NCBI GenBank assembly: GCA_046758905.1
Contig: JBHIBC010000002.1
Location: forward strand, 1 to 64,000
From: JBHIBC01 sp046758905
Lineage (GTDB): Bacteria > Acidobacteriota > Polarisedimenticolia > Gp22-AA2
Reading direction: 5' to 3'
DNA: 64,000 nucleotides
The notes under the pieces are model-generated. The model was not told where the DNA came from and made no database searches. It worked only from the letters and a program-made list of their open reading frames with translations. How positions within the stretch are numbered: position 1 is the stretch's first letter; every line of letters begins with the position of its first letter. Shown in pieces: positions 18,045 to 26,740 of this stretch. The position numbers and the translations under genes were made by a program.

Positions 18045-19499
18045 TCAGCGCGTGGCCCCGGCTCCCGCCTTGTCCGCCGCCCCGATCCGAGCCGGCCCGG
18101 GGCTCTCATCCCCGGCGGCCGCGGAGCCCGCCCTCTGGAGCTGCAGCAGGACCCGGGTGAACCAGGCCAGGAACAGCACCGAGCACAGCGCGCTGGCCAG
18201 GATCAGCCCCACGACGATCCCGTACAACGCCGGCCGCTCGACCTCCAGGGCCACCCGCCTGCCGAGCAGGGCGCAGGGCGCGGCCAGCACGACGTAGCGC
18301 AGGATGGCCATCACCAGCCCCGGGGAGCCCCGCTGCAGCCCCTCGAAGGCGGGACGCAGGAGCTGGAACGGGATCATCGACAGACACGCCAGCGGCGAGA
18401 GCCACAGCGCCACGCGCGTCAGGTCGGCGGTGATCTGCGACTCCGCCAGAAGCCGGGCGACGGCCGGGCCTCCGCCGATCATCGCGGGCGTCACCACGAC
18501 GAGGCAGTAGGCGGCGGCCGCCAGCGTGATCTGCCGCAGGCCGCGGCGGATGGAAGCGAGATCGCCCTCGCCGTAGCGCCGCGCGACGAACGGGAGCACC
18601 GCGACCGAGGCGGCGATGATCGGCATCACCGCGAACAGCAGGACGCGGTAGTAGATGCCGTAGGCGGCGATCGCCTCGGTGGCGTGGGGCCGATCGGCGA
18701 GGAGCCAGTTGACCAGCGAGGTCTCGACCGCCATCAGTCCGTAGGTGAGCGCCGCGGGCAGCGCCAGAGCCAGGATCGACCGGAGCGGGGCCGGGTCGAG
18801 GGCCGGGGAGGTGTCCAGGCCGCTCGCCTTGCGGTCCGCCTCGTGCCGCGCGGCCCTGCGCATCGCGTAGATCAGGCCCCCGAAGCGACCCAGGACCGTG
18901 GACAGGGCGATCCCGAACACCCCCCAGTGGAGGGCGAACGTGAACAGGGTGTTGAGAACAACGTTGATCACGTTCGACCAGATCCCGGCCCACATGGTGG
19001 AGCGCGTGTCGTGGTGCGCCTTGACGATGGAGTCGGGGATGATCGACCAGAAGGCTGTGAGGGCGGAGCCGCCGACCAGGACGCCGGCGTAGACGGCGAA
19101 CAGGCTGGCCGTCTCCTCCTCGAGCCCCATGCGACCGGCCCCGAGCCAAACGGCCAGGGCGATGGCGGCGAAGACCGGCACCAGCCAGCGGACCATCCGC
19201 CGGGCGGTCGCCAGGAGCTGCTCGACCCGCGCACCCTCCCTGGCCCCCATGGCGCGCGACAGGCTGGAGGTCAGCCCCGTCGAGACGCCCACCCAGCAGG
19301 CGATCAGCAGGAACTCGAGCGGGATCGACAGGCCGATCGCGGCCACCGCGGCGTCCCCGAGGTAGGCGGCGTAGGCGGTGTCGACGAAGGTGAACAGCGA
19401 TCGCATCCAGAACGACACGATCAGAGGGGCCGCCATCCGAAGGATGGACGGGCCGTCGGCGGCGGTGGCCCACGAGGGGCGCTCTTCTCCGGGACGCAT
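18045..19499 (-). CDS. MATE family efflux transporter
   Basis: A 484-residue inner-membrane antiporter of the multidrug and toxic compound extrusion family, with about 12 membrane segments arranged as two similar halves. The N-terminal signature reads ILRMAAPLIVSFWMRSLF, then VDTAYAAYLGDAAVAAIGLSIP and STGLTSSLSRAMGARE. The middle has LALPAALTYGLMAVETSLVNW, repeating the pattern. Substrates cannot be deduced; cations and drugs exported against Na+ or H+ are usual. It is transcribed alone and convergent to the coiled-coil gene, with 57 bases between the two stops. The C-terminal tail is hydrophilic and alanine/glycine-rich. Confidence 0.92.
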   Translation of the reverse strand: MRPGEERPSWATAADGPSILRMAAPLIVSFWMRSLFTFVDTAYAAYLGDAAVAAIGLSIPLEFLLIACWVGVSTGLTSSLSRAMGAREGARVEQLLATARRMVRWLVPVFAAIALAVWLGAGRMGLEEETASLFAVYAGVLVGGSALTAFWSIIPDSIVKAHHDTRSTMWAGIWSNVINVVLNTLFTFALHWGVFGIALSTVLGRFGGLIYAMRRAARHEADRKASGLDTSPALDPAPLRSILALALPAALTYGLMAVETSLVNWLLADRPHATEAIAAYGIYYRVLLFAVMPIIAASVAVLPFVARRYGEGDLASIRRGLRQITLAAAAYCLVVVTPAMIGGGPAVARLLAESQITADLTRVALWLSPLACLSMIPFQLLRPAFEGLQRGSPGLVMAILRYVVLAAPCALLGRRVALEVERPALYGIVVGLILASALCSVLFLAWFTRVLLQLQRAGSAAAGDESPGPARIGAADKAGAGATR

Positions 19500-19797
19500 G
19501 GGCCCACCGATGATAACCCGCGCCGGGCCCCGTCGCTCACGCGGGGCGCGGAGCGGGCGGCCGGCGGAGAGCGGATCGCGGCTCGTGGTGCCGGCTCCTC
19601 CGCTGTTGACTCGTTCCGGCCGGCGGGCATACCGTAGGTCCCACTAGGTGCCCCGGGCATCCCGCGCACACGCGATGGCCCCGGGTCCCCGCGGCGTCGC
19701 GGCAGCCGGGGAGCGCGGCTTCCTCGCGAACGGCGCGAGAGCCGTGCCCCGCAGCGCCGGGTGACGCCCGCCTCGCTCGACCCGGGCGGGAGGGGCG

Positions 19798-20133
19798 ATG
19801 AAAGCGAGGGTCAGGGACGCGGGCAAGATACGGATCCTCGATCTGCGCGGCAGGATCACCATGGGCGCCGGCGACCTGGCGCTGCGGGAGGCCGTGCGGG
19901 GGCTCATCGAGGACGGTCACAGTCGGATCGTGCTCAACCTCAAGCACGTGGAATGGATCGACAGCGCGGGACTCGGGGAGATGGTGGCGTGCAAGAAGAG
20001 GGCCGTCCAGAGCGGGGGCGAGGTCAAGATCCTGATGCCCTCCGAGCAGGTCCACAACATGATGGTCCTGGCGCGCATCCACGAGGTCTTCGACATCTTC
20101 CACGACGAGCTGAACGCCGTCGGGTCCTTCTGA
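19798..20133 (+). CDS. STAS domain anti-sigma factor antagonist
   Basis: A 111-residue single-domain STAS protein of the SpoIIAA/RsbV type. The conserved phospho-acceptor region is WIDSAGLGEMV with Ser at about residue 61, followed by KILMPSEQVHNMMVLARIHEVFDIF. Such proteins release sigma factors from kinase/anti-sigma partners according to their phosphorylation state. No anti-sigma or phosphatase gene is adjacent. The GGGAGG ribosome binding site precedes ATG 19798. Its stop overlaps the next gene, a pseudouridine synthase (CTGA), so the two are probably cotranslated. The 298 bases upstream hold no gene. Confidence 0.9.
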   Translation: MKARVRDAGKIRILDLRGRITMGAGDLALREAVRGLIEDGHSRIVLNLKHVEWIDSAGLGEMVACKKRAVQSGGEVKILMPSEQVHNMMVLARIHEVFDIFHDELNAVGSF

Positions 20134-21035
20134 TCCCGCCGCACGAATCGGGTCGGACGCTGCAGGCGGTCCTGCACGACCGCCTGGGCGTCAGCCACCG
20201 CGAGGCACGCGGGCTGATCGACGCGGGCGCGGTGCGCGGCCCCGGCGGCATGCGCCCGGGTGATCGCGCCCGCCGGGTCGCCGGCGGCGAACGGTACGAG
20301 GTGATCCGCGAGCCGGGGCGCCGCTACCGTCCCTCGGCCCGGCCCCGCTCCGGCCGCGGATACGCGACGCTCCACCAGGACCGGGACCTGCTGGTGGTGT
20401 ACAAGCGCCCCGACCTGCTGACGGTCCCGACCCCGCTGCGCGAGGGAGAGGAGAGCCTGGTGGAGCGCCTGCTCGAGGCGGAGAGGAGGCGCGGCGTCCG
20501 CCGCCCGGCCCTGTACGCCCTGCACCGCCTCGATCGCGACACCTCGGGCCTGCTGCTGTTCGCGCGCAGCCGCCGCGCCATCGCGGCCCTGCAGGAGCAG
20601 TTCGAGGATCGCAGCATCGACAGGCGTTACGTCGCCGTGGCCGAGGGGGCGTTGCCGCAGGACCGAGGCCGGCTCGTCAGCCGCCTGGTCGAGAGCGGCA
20701 GGAGTCTGAAGATGCGGTCGGCGAGGGGCCGGCGGGCCGGGAAGCAGGCGATCACGGAGTACGAGGTGATCGAGAGGCTGCCCGGGGCGAGCGTCCTGGC
20801 GGTGCGGATCCTTACCGGCCGCAAGAACCAGATCCGCGTCCAGCTCGCCGAATCGGGCCATCCGCTCGTGGGCGACCGTCGCTACGGCCGCCCCTCCGCC
20901 CTCATCGGCAGGACGGCCCTGCACGCGAGGAGCATCTGCTTCGTCCACCCGGCCGACGGCCGGCGCGTGATCTTCTCATCGCCGCTGCCGGGCGACATGC
21001 GGCGGCTGATCCGGTCGTTACGTCGCGGACGCTGA
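20130..21035 (+). CDS. RluA family pseudouridine synthase (CTG start inferred)
   Basis: An RNA pseudouridine synthase of about 301 residues. An N-terminal S4-like RNA-binding domain (GRTLQAVLHDRLGVSHREAR, then LIDAGAV) precedes the catalytic domain. The catalytic aspartate is in LHRLDRDTSGLLLFA, with YVAVAEG, TEYEVI and LTGRKNQIRVQLAESGHPLVGDRRYG further on, all typical of RluA/RluD. There is no ATG, GTG or TTG near the beginning of the S4 domain. The CTG at 20130 overlaps the stop of the STAS gene and is my best candidate start. The target uridine (rRNA or tRNA) cannot be told. Confidence 0.85.
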   Translation: MIPPHESGRTLQAVLHDRLGVSHREARGLIDAGAVRGPGGMRPGDRARRVAGGERYEVIREPGRRYRPSARPRSGRGYATLHQDRDLLVVYKRPDLLTVPTPLREGEESLVERLLEAERRRGVRRPALYALHRLDRDTSGLLLFARSRRAIAALQEQFEDRSIDRRYVAVAEGALPQDRGRLVSRLVESGRSLKMRSARGRRAGKQAITEYEVIERLPGASVLAVRILTGRKNQIRVQLAESGHPLVGDRRYGRPSALIGRTALHARSICFVHPADGRRVIFSSPLPGDMRRLIRSLRRGR

Positions 21036-21102
21036 GCCGATCGACCGGCCGCAACGGGACCGTTTTGCAGTATCCTTGTCGCCGTCATTCGCCGAGGTGC
21101 CG

Positions 21103-22416
21103 ATGCCGCGAGCCGAGGAAGGATCCGCGCGAAGGGACAGCCTGACCATCGTCGACAACCGCACCGGCAGGAGCTACGAGATCCCGATCGAGGACGGCAC
21201 CGTCCGCGCGGTCGACCTGCGCCAGATCAGGACCGGCCCGGATGACTTCGGCCTGATGAGCTACGACCCGGCCTTCAACAATACCGCGTCGTGTCGCAGC
21301 CGGATCACCATGATCGACGGCGAGAAGGGGATCCTCAACTACCGCGGCTATCCGATCGAGCAGCTGGCGGAGCACAGCACATATCTGGAAGTCGCTTACC
21401 TGATCCTGCACGGCGAACTTCCCTCGAGGGCGCAGTACCAGGACTGGGTGCACAACATCACTCACCACACCATCCTCCACGAGAACATCAAGAAGTTCAT
21501 GGAGGGGTTCCGATACGACGCCCACCCGATGGGGATGCTGATCAGCTCGGTGGCGGCCCTGTCGACGTTCTACAGGGAGGCGAGCCGCATCTTCGACGCC
21601 GGCCTGCGGAGGATCCAGCAGGTGCGGCTGATCGCCAAGGTGCCGACCCTGGCCGCCTTCGCATATCGGGACAGCGTCGGCCTGCCCTACGCCTATCCCG
21701 ACAACGACCTGTCCTACACCGGCAACTTCCTCAACATGCTGTTCAAGATGACCGAGGTGAAGTACCGCCCGGACCCGGTGCTGGAGCGGGCGCTGGACGT
21801 GCTGTTCATCCTGCACGCCGACCATGAACAGAACTGCAGCACCAACGCGATGCGCAGCGTCGGCTCGTCGCACGTCGACCCGTTCTCGGCCGTGGCGGCG
21901 GCCGTCGCGGCGCTGTATGGGCCTCTGCACGGGGGCGCCAACGAGATGGTGCTGCGCATGCTGAACGAGATCGGCGCCCGGAGCCGGGTGCCGGAATACA
22001 TCAGGCGGGTGAAGGCGGGGGAGGTGCGCCTGATGGGATTCGGACACCGGGTGTACAAGAACTACGACCCGCGCGCCCGCGTGATCAAGAGCATCGCCGA
22101 CCAGGTGTTCGAGGCGACGGGGCGCAATCCGCTCCTCGACATCGCCCTGGAGCTCGAGCGGATCGCCTTGCAGGACGAGTACTTCGTGGAGCGCAAGCTC
22201 TACCCGAACGTCGACTTCTACTCCGGCCTGATCTACCAGAGCATGGGCTTCCCGACCGAGATGTTCCCGGTGCTGTTCGCCATCCCACGCACCGTGGGGT
22301 GGCTGGCGCAGTGGGAGGAGATGCTGCTCGACGAGGAGCAGAAGATCGCCCGGCCGCGGCAGATCTACGCCGGGCCTGCGAGACGGGACTACGTCCCGAT
22401 GGAGGAGCGGGTCTGA
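21103..22416 (+). CDS. gltA: citrate synthase (type II)
   Basis: A 437-residue citrate synthase, which condenses oxaloacetate and acetyl-CoA at the entry of the TCA cycle. The length and N-terminal beta-rich domain (SLTIVDNRTGRSYEIPIEDG) are those of the type II hexameric enzyme. Active-site histidines are in LYGPLHGGANE and LMGFGHRVYKNYDPR; HADHEQNCSTNAMR and FPTEMFPVLFAIPRTVGW are conserved. ATG 21103 is preferred. A TTG nine codons upstream is possible. It is followed by an ATP-grasp gene on the same strand. Fumarase, another TCA enzyme, is at 35676. Confidence 0.96.
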   Translation: MPRAEEGSARRDSLTIVDNRTGRSYEIPIEDGTVRAVDLRQIRTGPDDFGLMSYDPAFNNTASCRSRITMIDGEKGILNYRGYPIEQLAEHSTYLEVAYLILHGELPSRAQYQDWVHNITHHTILHENIKKFMEGFRYDAHPMGMLISSVAALSTFYREASRIFDAGLRRIQQVRLIAKVPTLAAFAYRDSVGLPYAYPDNDLSYTGNFLNMLFKMTEVKYRPDPVLERALDVLFILHADHEQNCSTNAMRSVGSSHVDPFSAVAAAVAALYGPLHGGANEMVLRMLNEIGARSRVPEYIRRVKAGEVRLMGFGHRVYKNYDPRARVIKSIADQVFEATGRNPLLDIALELERIALQDEYFVERKLYPNVDFYSGLIYQSMGFPTEMFPVLFAIPRTVGWLAQWEEMLLDEEQKIARPRQIYAGPARRDYVPMEERV

Positions 22417-22505
22417 TCCGGGGGCCGTCGGCGCCCGCCCGGCTCCGGCCCGGCCCTGCGAGACGCCGCCGCGCTCACGCTCCCGGCGGGCCCGTCCCGC
22501 CCCGC

Positions 22506-23732
22506 GTGCTGCTGCTTCTCCCCACGACCACCTACCACGCGCGCGATTTCGTCGAGGCGGCGCACCGGCTGGGCGTCGAGACGGTGGTGGGGTCCGAGAG
22601 GGCGCAGGCGCTCGAGCCGCTGCAGCCGGGGGGCACCCTCACCGTCGAGCTGGGCTCCCCCGAGCGGGCCGCCGAGCGGATCGCGGAGTTCGCGCGCCGG
22701 CGGCCGCTGCGCGCCATCGTGCCGACCGACGACGGGACCGCGGTGGTGGCCGCGGTCGCGTCCCGGCGACTGGGTCTCCCGCACAACCCGCCGGAGGGGG
22801 CGCGCGCGGCGCGGCGGAAGGACGAGCTGCGCCGGCTCCTGCGCGCCTCCGGGGTCCGGACCCCCGGGTGGCGCCTGGAGCCGGTGGGCGCCGACCCCGC
22901 GGCCGCGGCGGCGCGCGCTGGCTATCCCTGCGTCCTCAAGCCGACCTTTCTGGCCGCGAGCCGAGGCGTGATCCGCGCCGACGGCCCGGACCAGTTCGTC
23001 GCCGCATTCGGCAGGATCCGCGCGCTGCTGGCGCGGTCGGACGTGGCCCGGAAGGACGCGGACGCGGCGGGCATCATCCTGGTCGAGGAGTTCGTCCCGG
23101 GAGCCGAGGTGGCCGTCGAGGGTCTCCTCCTGCGGGGCCGGCTCAAGGTCCTGGCCATATTCGACAAGCCGGACCCGCTCGATGGCCCCTACTTCGAGGA
23201 GACGATCTACGTCACCCCCTCGCGGCTGCCGCCGCGGACGCGGGGGGCCGTCGTCCGGACCGCGAGAGCGGCGGCGAAGGCGATCGGCCTCGCGGAGGGC
23301 CCGGTGCACGCGGAGCTGCGGATCGGCCGGGGCGTCCCGTGGGTGATCGAGATGGCGGCGCGGTCGATCGGCGGGCTGTGCTCCCGGGCGCTGCGGTTCG
23401 GGACGGGGCTGTCGCTCGAGGAGCTGATCGTGATGCACGCGGTCGGGCAGGACGTGAGCCGGCTGGAGCGCCAGCGCGAGCCAGCGGGGGTGATGATGAT
23501 CCCGATCCCGCGCGCCGGAGTCCTGAAGGAGATCGGCGGACTCGCCTCGGCTCGGGCGGTACCCGGTGTCGTCGACGTGACGATCAGCGCGACGCTCGGA
23601 AGGCCGCTGGAGCCGCTACCGGAGGGGTCGAGCTACCTCGGTTTCATCTTCGCCCGCGGCCACCGTCCCGAGGACGTGGAGGGCGCGCTGCGCGAGGCGC
23701 ACCGCAGGCTGTCGTTCGCCATCGAGCCCTAA
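22506..23732 (+). CDS. ATP-grasp ligase, L-amino-acid-ligase type
   Basis: A 408-residue ATP-grasp enzyme that probably joins a carboxylate to an amine with ATP. The central fold has PCVLKPTFLAASRGVI (phosphate-binding loop), IILVEEFVPGAEVAVEG and AELRIGRGVPWVIEMAARSIGG with the metal-binding acidic and Asn/Arg positions. The C-terminal part (MMIPIPRAGVLKEIGGLA, then LGFIFARG) matches the C-terminal domain 2 of L-amino-acid (dipeptide) ligases such as BacD/YwfE. The GTG at 22506 is the first start that keeps the N-terminal VLLLLPTTTYHARDF strand. Its stop overlaps the convergent MBL gene by four bases. Substrate is unknown. Confidence 0.78.
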   Translation: MLLLLPTTTYHARDFVEAAHRLGVETVVGSERAQALEPLQPGGTLTVELGSPERAAERIAEFARRRPLRAIVPTDDGTAVVAAVASRRLGLPHNPPEGARAARRKDELRRLLRASGVRTPGWRLEPVGADPAAAAARAGYPCVLKPTFLAASRGVIRADGPDQFVAAFGRIRALLARSDVARKDADAAGIILVEEFVPGAEVAVEGLLLRGRLKVLAIFDKPDPLDGPYFEETIYVTPSRLPPRTRGAVVRTARAAAKAIGLAEGPVHAELRIGRGVPWVIEMAARSIGGLCSRALRFGTGLSLEELIVMHAVGQDVSRLERQREPAGVMMIPIPRAGVLKEIGGLASARAVPGVVDVTISATLGRPLEPLPEGSSYLGFIFARGHRPEDVEGALREAHRRLSFAIEP

Positions 23733-24676
23733 CGCCGGCCGACGGTCATGCTGTCGTAGACGATCCCCACCCAGGCGTCCGGCTCGAGGAACCCGCCTCC
23801 CCACTTGTCGTCGAGATCGCGCGTCGGCTTCGCCGCGATGACCTCGTCCCGGCCCTTCCCCCGGTCGATCAGCCGGCGGACACGGTCCCGGACCTCGACC
23901 AGCATGGCACGGTAGTCGCGATACTCCTTCACGCCGGAGACCTCTCCGTGGCCCGGGATCAGCCTGGTCTTCGGGCCGGCCATCTGCAGCACCCGGTCGG
24001 CGGCGGCGATCATGCCGTCCATCCTCCCGCCCGTGGACGCGTCGATGAACGGGTACATGCCGTTGAAGTAGGTGTCGCCGAGGTGGATCACGTTGGCCCG
24101 CGTGAAGTAGATGATCGAGTCGCCGTCGGTGTGCGCGGGATCGACGTGGAAGACCCGCAGCTCATCGCCGTTCCAGTGGAAGGTGATCGAGTCGGTGAAA
24201 GTGATCACCGGGAGGGCGGCCTCGGGCGCCGGTCCGGTGCGCCTGCCGAACGCCTCGATGAAGTTCTCGACGCTCATCCTCCTGCGGACGTTCTCGTGCG
24301 CGACGATCAGGGCGCCGGCCTCCCCGAGGTTCTCGTTGCCCCCGGTGTGGTCGCCGTGCCAGTGGGTGTTGATCACGAAGCGGATCGGCCCGTCGGTGAC
24401 CGACGCCACCGCCGCTCTGATCTTCTCGGTGAGCGGGGCGTACTGGTCGTCCACGAGGAACGCCCCGTCCTCGCCGACCGACAGGCCGATGTTCCCGCCC
24501 CGTCCCCGGAGCATGTAGACGCCCTTCGCGAGCCTCACCGCCTCGACGGTCGCGTCCGCCAGATCGTCCTGGGCCGCGGCCGGGATCGCCCCCGCGACGG
24601 CGATCGCCGCCAACAGAGCGCCGGCCCGCCGGCCCGCACGCCCTCGGGCCCCCGTTGAACCTAATGATCGAGTCAC
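23729..24676 (-). CDS. exported metallo-beta-lactamase-fold hydrolase
   Basis: A 315-residue MBL-fold metallohydrolase. An N-terminal signal peptide (ALLAAIAVAGAIPAAAQ) directs it to the periplasm. The zinc motif is THWHGDHTGG at about residues 110-119, with further ligands in VDPAHTDGDSIIYF and LIPGHGEV. It resembles the SoxH-like group of quinoprotein-associated hydrolases rather than antibiotic beta-lactamases, because the region between motifs and the lack of a B1-type Cys ligand do not fit the latter. The frame is alone on its strand. Its 3-prime end overlaps the ATP-grasp gene. Substrate unknown. Confidence 0.87.
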   Translation of the reverse strand: MTRSLGSTGARGRAGRRAGALLAAIAVAGAIPAAAQDDLADATVEAVRLAKGVYMLRGRGGNIGLSVGEDGAFLVDDQYAPLTEKIRAAVASVTDGPIRFVINTHWHGDHTGGNENLGEAGALIVAHENVRRRMSVENFIEAFGRRTGPAPEAALPVITFTDSITFHWNGDELRVFHVDPAHTDGDSIIYFTRANVIHLGDTYFNGMYPFIDASTGGRMDGMIAAADRVLQMAGPKTRLIPGHGEVSGVKEYRDYRAMLVEVRDRVRRLIDRGKGRDEVIAAKPTRDLDDKWGGGFLEPDAWVGIVYDSMTVGRR

Positions 24677-24762
24677 CTCCGCCTCCCCTCGAGTCGATGC
24701 ACGAAGCTCACCAGTCTAGCGGCACTTCGGGGCGCCCACAAGTCGGCCGTCGGGCGGCCGGG

Positions 24763-26259
24763 TCAGAACCCGGCTTCGGGCGAGCGCGCGGGGTCCAACT
24801 GACCCTCCATCGGCTCGGCTCAGCAGAACCAGGGCTCGGACAGGCGCGGCGGCCGCCCCCGGTCGCGCCGCGGCGGTGGATGGAGGAGGGCGTCGGGGGA
24901 CGGCGCGGGCGACTCGCCCCCGGCGCGCGCCGTGGCCGAGCGGATTCGCAGGAAGGTCAGGCGCGGGTCCTCGCGCGCGCGGGCGGCGCGCTCGACGATG
25001 GCCGCCACGTCCTCCTGGAGGCGGTCCACGCGCGCGTCGGGGTGGGTCCAGAGAAAGGTGTGACGGCCGGCGTCGAGCGGGCCGAGGAACGGCCGCACCT
25101 CGGGCCGATCGTTGAGCAGCGAGCCGGGCGGCAGCAGCAGGCGGATGGAGAGCTGCACCGGGTCGAGGTGGTCGATCAGGTCCCGGCGCTCCACGAAGTC
25201 GAGCAGGTCGCGGTGGTCCTCAAGGGTGGTCCAGGGCGTGAACGGGACGAGGGACGGCCGCAGCGCCAGGCCGGCGTCCCGGGTCAGGGCGAGCGCCAGC
25301 TCCACGTCGGCGCGGGTGTGTCCCTTGTCGAGGATGGCGAGGACGCGGTCGCTCAGCGACTCGACCGCCGAGACGACGAACAGGCAGCCGAGCCGGGCCA
25401 TCTCGGGGAGCAGGCCACGGTATCTCAGCAGGTGCGCGACCTTGGCCGTGAAGTCGAACGTCAGCCGCGGGAATTCGTCGTGGAGCCGCCGCAGGATCGC
25501 CATCGAGTGACCGGGACCGTTCAGGAAGTCCGGATCCCCGATCGTGATGTGCGTCGCGCCGGCGGCCACCTGGCCCCGCGCGTCGGCCAGCACGACCTCG
25601 CGCGGCACGACGAAGAGGCGGCCGCCGTACACCGGAGGGATCGGGCAGTGCCGGCAGCCGTGCAGGCAGCCGCGGCTCGCCTCGAGGTGGCCGGCGATGC
25701 GGGTCGCGCCGTCCTGCTCGAGCCGCGCGTACCGATCGAGCGGCCGGAGCAGGCCCCGGTACGGCACCTCGAACCGGATCCTCCGGATCCAGGGTGGCTC
25801 GTCGGCGCCCCTCACGCGGACCCCGGGGATCGGCCCCGTCCCGCCCCGGTCCAGGCGCCCCGCCAGTCGGAGGAGCGGCTCCTCGTACTCGCCCCCGACG
25901 ATCGAATCGGCCCCGCGCTCGAGAAGCGTCGCGGCGTTGAGCGACGCGTACAGGCCGTAGTAGCACAGGTGGCATGCGGGGTTGATCGCCCTGATCCGGT
26001 CCGCGACCCGCGACCCGAGCCGCAACGCCGTGTGCATCGGCACGGCGACCGCGACCAGCCGGGCCGCCGCCACCGCTTCCGGGCGCAGGCGATCCACCGC
26101 GAGGTCGATCGCCTCGGGGGCGTATCCGGCGCGGCGCAGCAGGGCGGCCGGGGACGCGATCGACAGCGGCTGGTGTCCGAGCTCGTAACAGGAGATCAGC
26201 AGGATCGCGCCGGGTGCTCGGAGGGGCCTGGGGGTGTCGATCCACGCGGGAAGCCTCAT
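24763..26259 (-). CDS. B12-binding/radical SAM protein with C-terminal Cys-Sec (CUAEP-type) tail
   Basis: From ATG 26259 this is a radical SAM protein with an N-terminal cobalamin-binding-like domain and the cluster motif CLHGCRHC (Cys 198, 202, 205). Conventional reading stops at TGA 24822-24820, right after EPWFC. Reading that TGA as selenocysteine (residue 480) adds AEPMEGQLDP and ends at TGA 24765-24763, total 498 residues. The resulting CUAEP tail is the hallmark of a radical SAM family I recall as CUAEP/CCAEP-tail (seleno)proteins. A short hairpin fitting SECIS rules follows. It is 32 bases downstream of a NifU-like gene on the same strand, which may supply its cluster. Its substrate is unknown. 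Confidence 0.8.
24791..24805 (-). promoter_or_regulatory. candidate bacterial SECIS element of the radical SAM selenoprotein
   Basis: On the minus strand GGGTC (24805-24801) pairs with GACCC (24795-24791) around the loop AGTTG. The loop begins 19 bases after the TGA and has G in its second position, both within the bacterial SECIS rules. The 5-bp stem is short, so this is weaker than the element at 11842. Confidence 0.5.
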
Positions 26260-26291
26260 CGGCCACGCGGGCTCCGCGGCTCGTTCCCGCA

Positions 26292-26582
26292 CTACTTGGA
26301 GGGCTGGTAGTAAGGGTTCGTGCCGCCGGCGTGATCGGTCTGATCGACGACCCCGGAGATCTGGGGGATCTCCTCCTTGAGGGTCGCCTCGATCCCCTGT
26401 TTCAGGGTCACGTTCACCATCCCGCACCCCTGGCAGCCGCCGCCGAGCATCAGGTAGACCACGTTCTGCTTGACGTCCAAGACCTCGACGAAGCCGCCGT
26501 GGCCGGCGATCGCGGGGTTGATCATCTCGTCGATGATCTTCTGGACTTTCTCCTTGACGGCGCTGTCGTCCAGAGGCTCCAT
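26292..26582 (-). CDS. NifU C-terminal domain iron-sulfur scaffold/carrier
   Basis: A 96-residue NifU-like (Nfu) protein. The cluster-binding CxxC is at Cys 50 and 53 in GGGCQGCGMVNVTLKQGIE, preceded by the typical IAGHGGFVEVLDVKQNVVYL. Such proteins carry 4Fe-4S clusters to target apoproteins. ATG 26582 has AAAGGAG eight bases upstream. The frame stays open further up, but that part is not conserved. It is followed after 32 bases by the radical SAM selenoprotein gene, a plausible client. The tail HAGGTNPYYQPSK is unusual in ending with a small polar extension. Confidence 0.92.
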   Translation of the reverse strand: MEPLDDSAVKEKVQKIIDEMINPAIAGHGGFVEVLDVKQNVVYLMLGGGCQGCGMVNVTLKQGIEATLKEEIPQISGVVDQTDHAGGTNPYYQPSK

Positions 26583-26740
26583 CTTCCCGGCTCCTTTGCG
26601 ACCGAACAGAGCGAACACGCGCCCATTATACGCGTCGGGCGGGCGGTTGGTGGCCTCGATATGCGGGTTTTCTGGGGCGCGCCGCGCCGCGTCGTCCGCC
26701 TTCACCGCCACCGGGACGGCCCGTTCCGGGGAGGGCCCGC

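Noticed and set aside
18106..19473. Very long frame inside the MATE gene on the same strand
   Set aside because: Arg/Pro/Gly-rich composition typical of GC-rich shadow frames; MATE frame has clear membrane segments and motifs.
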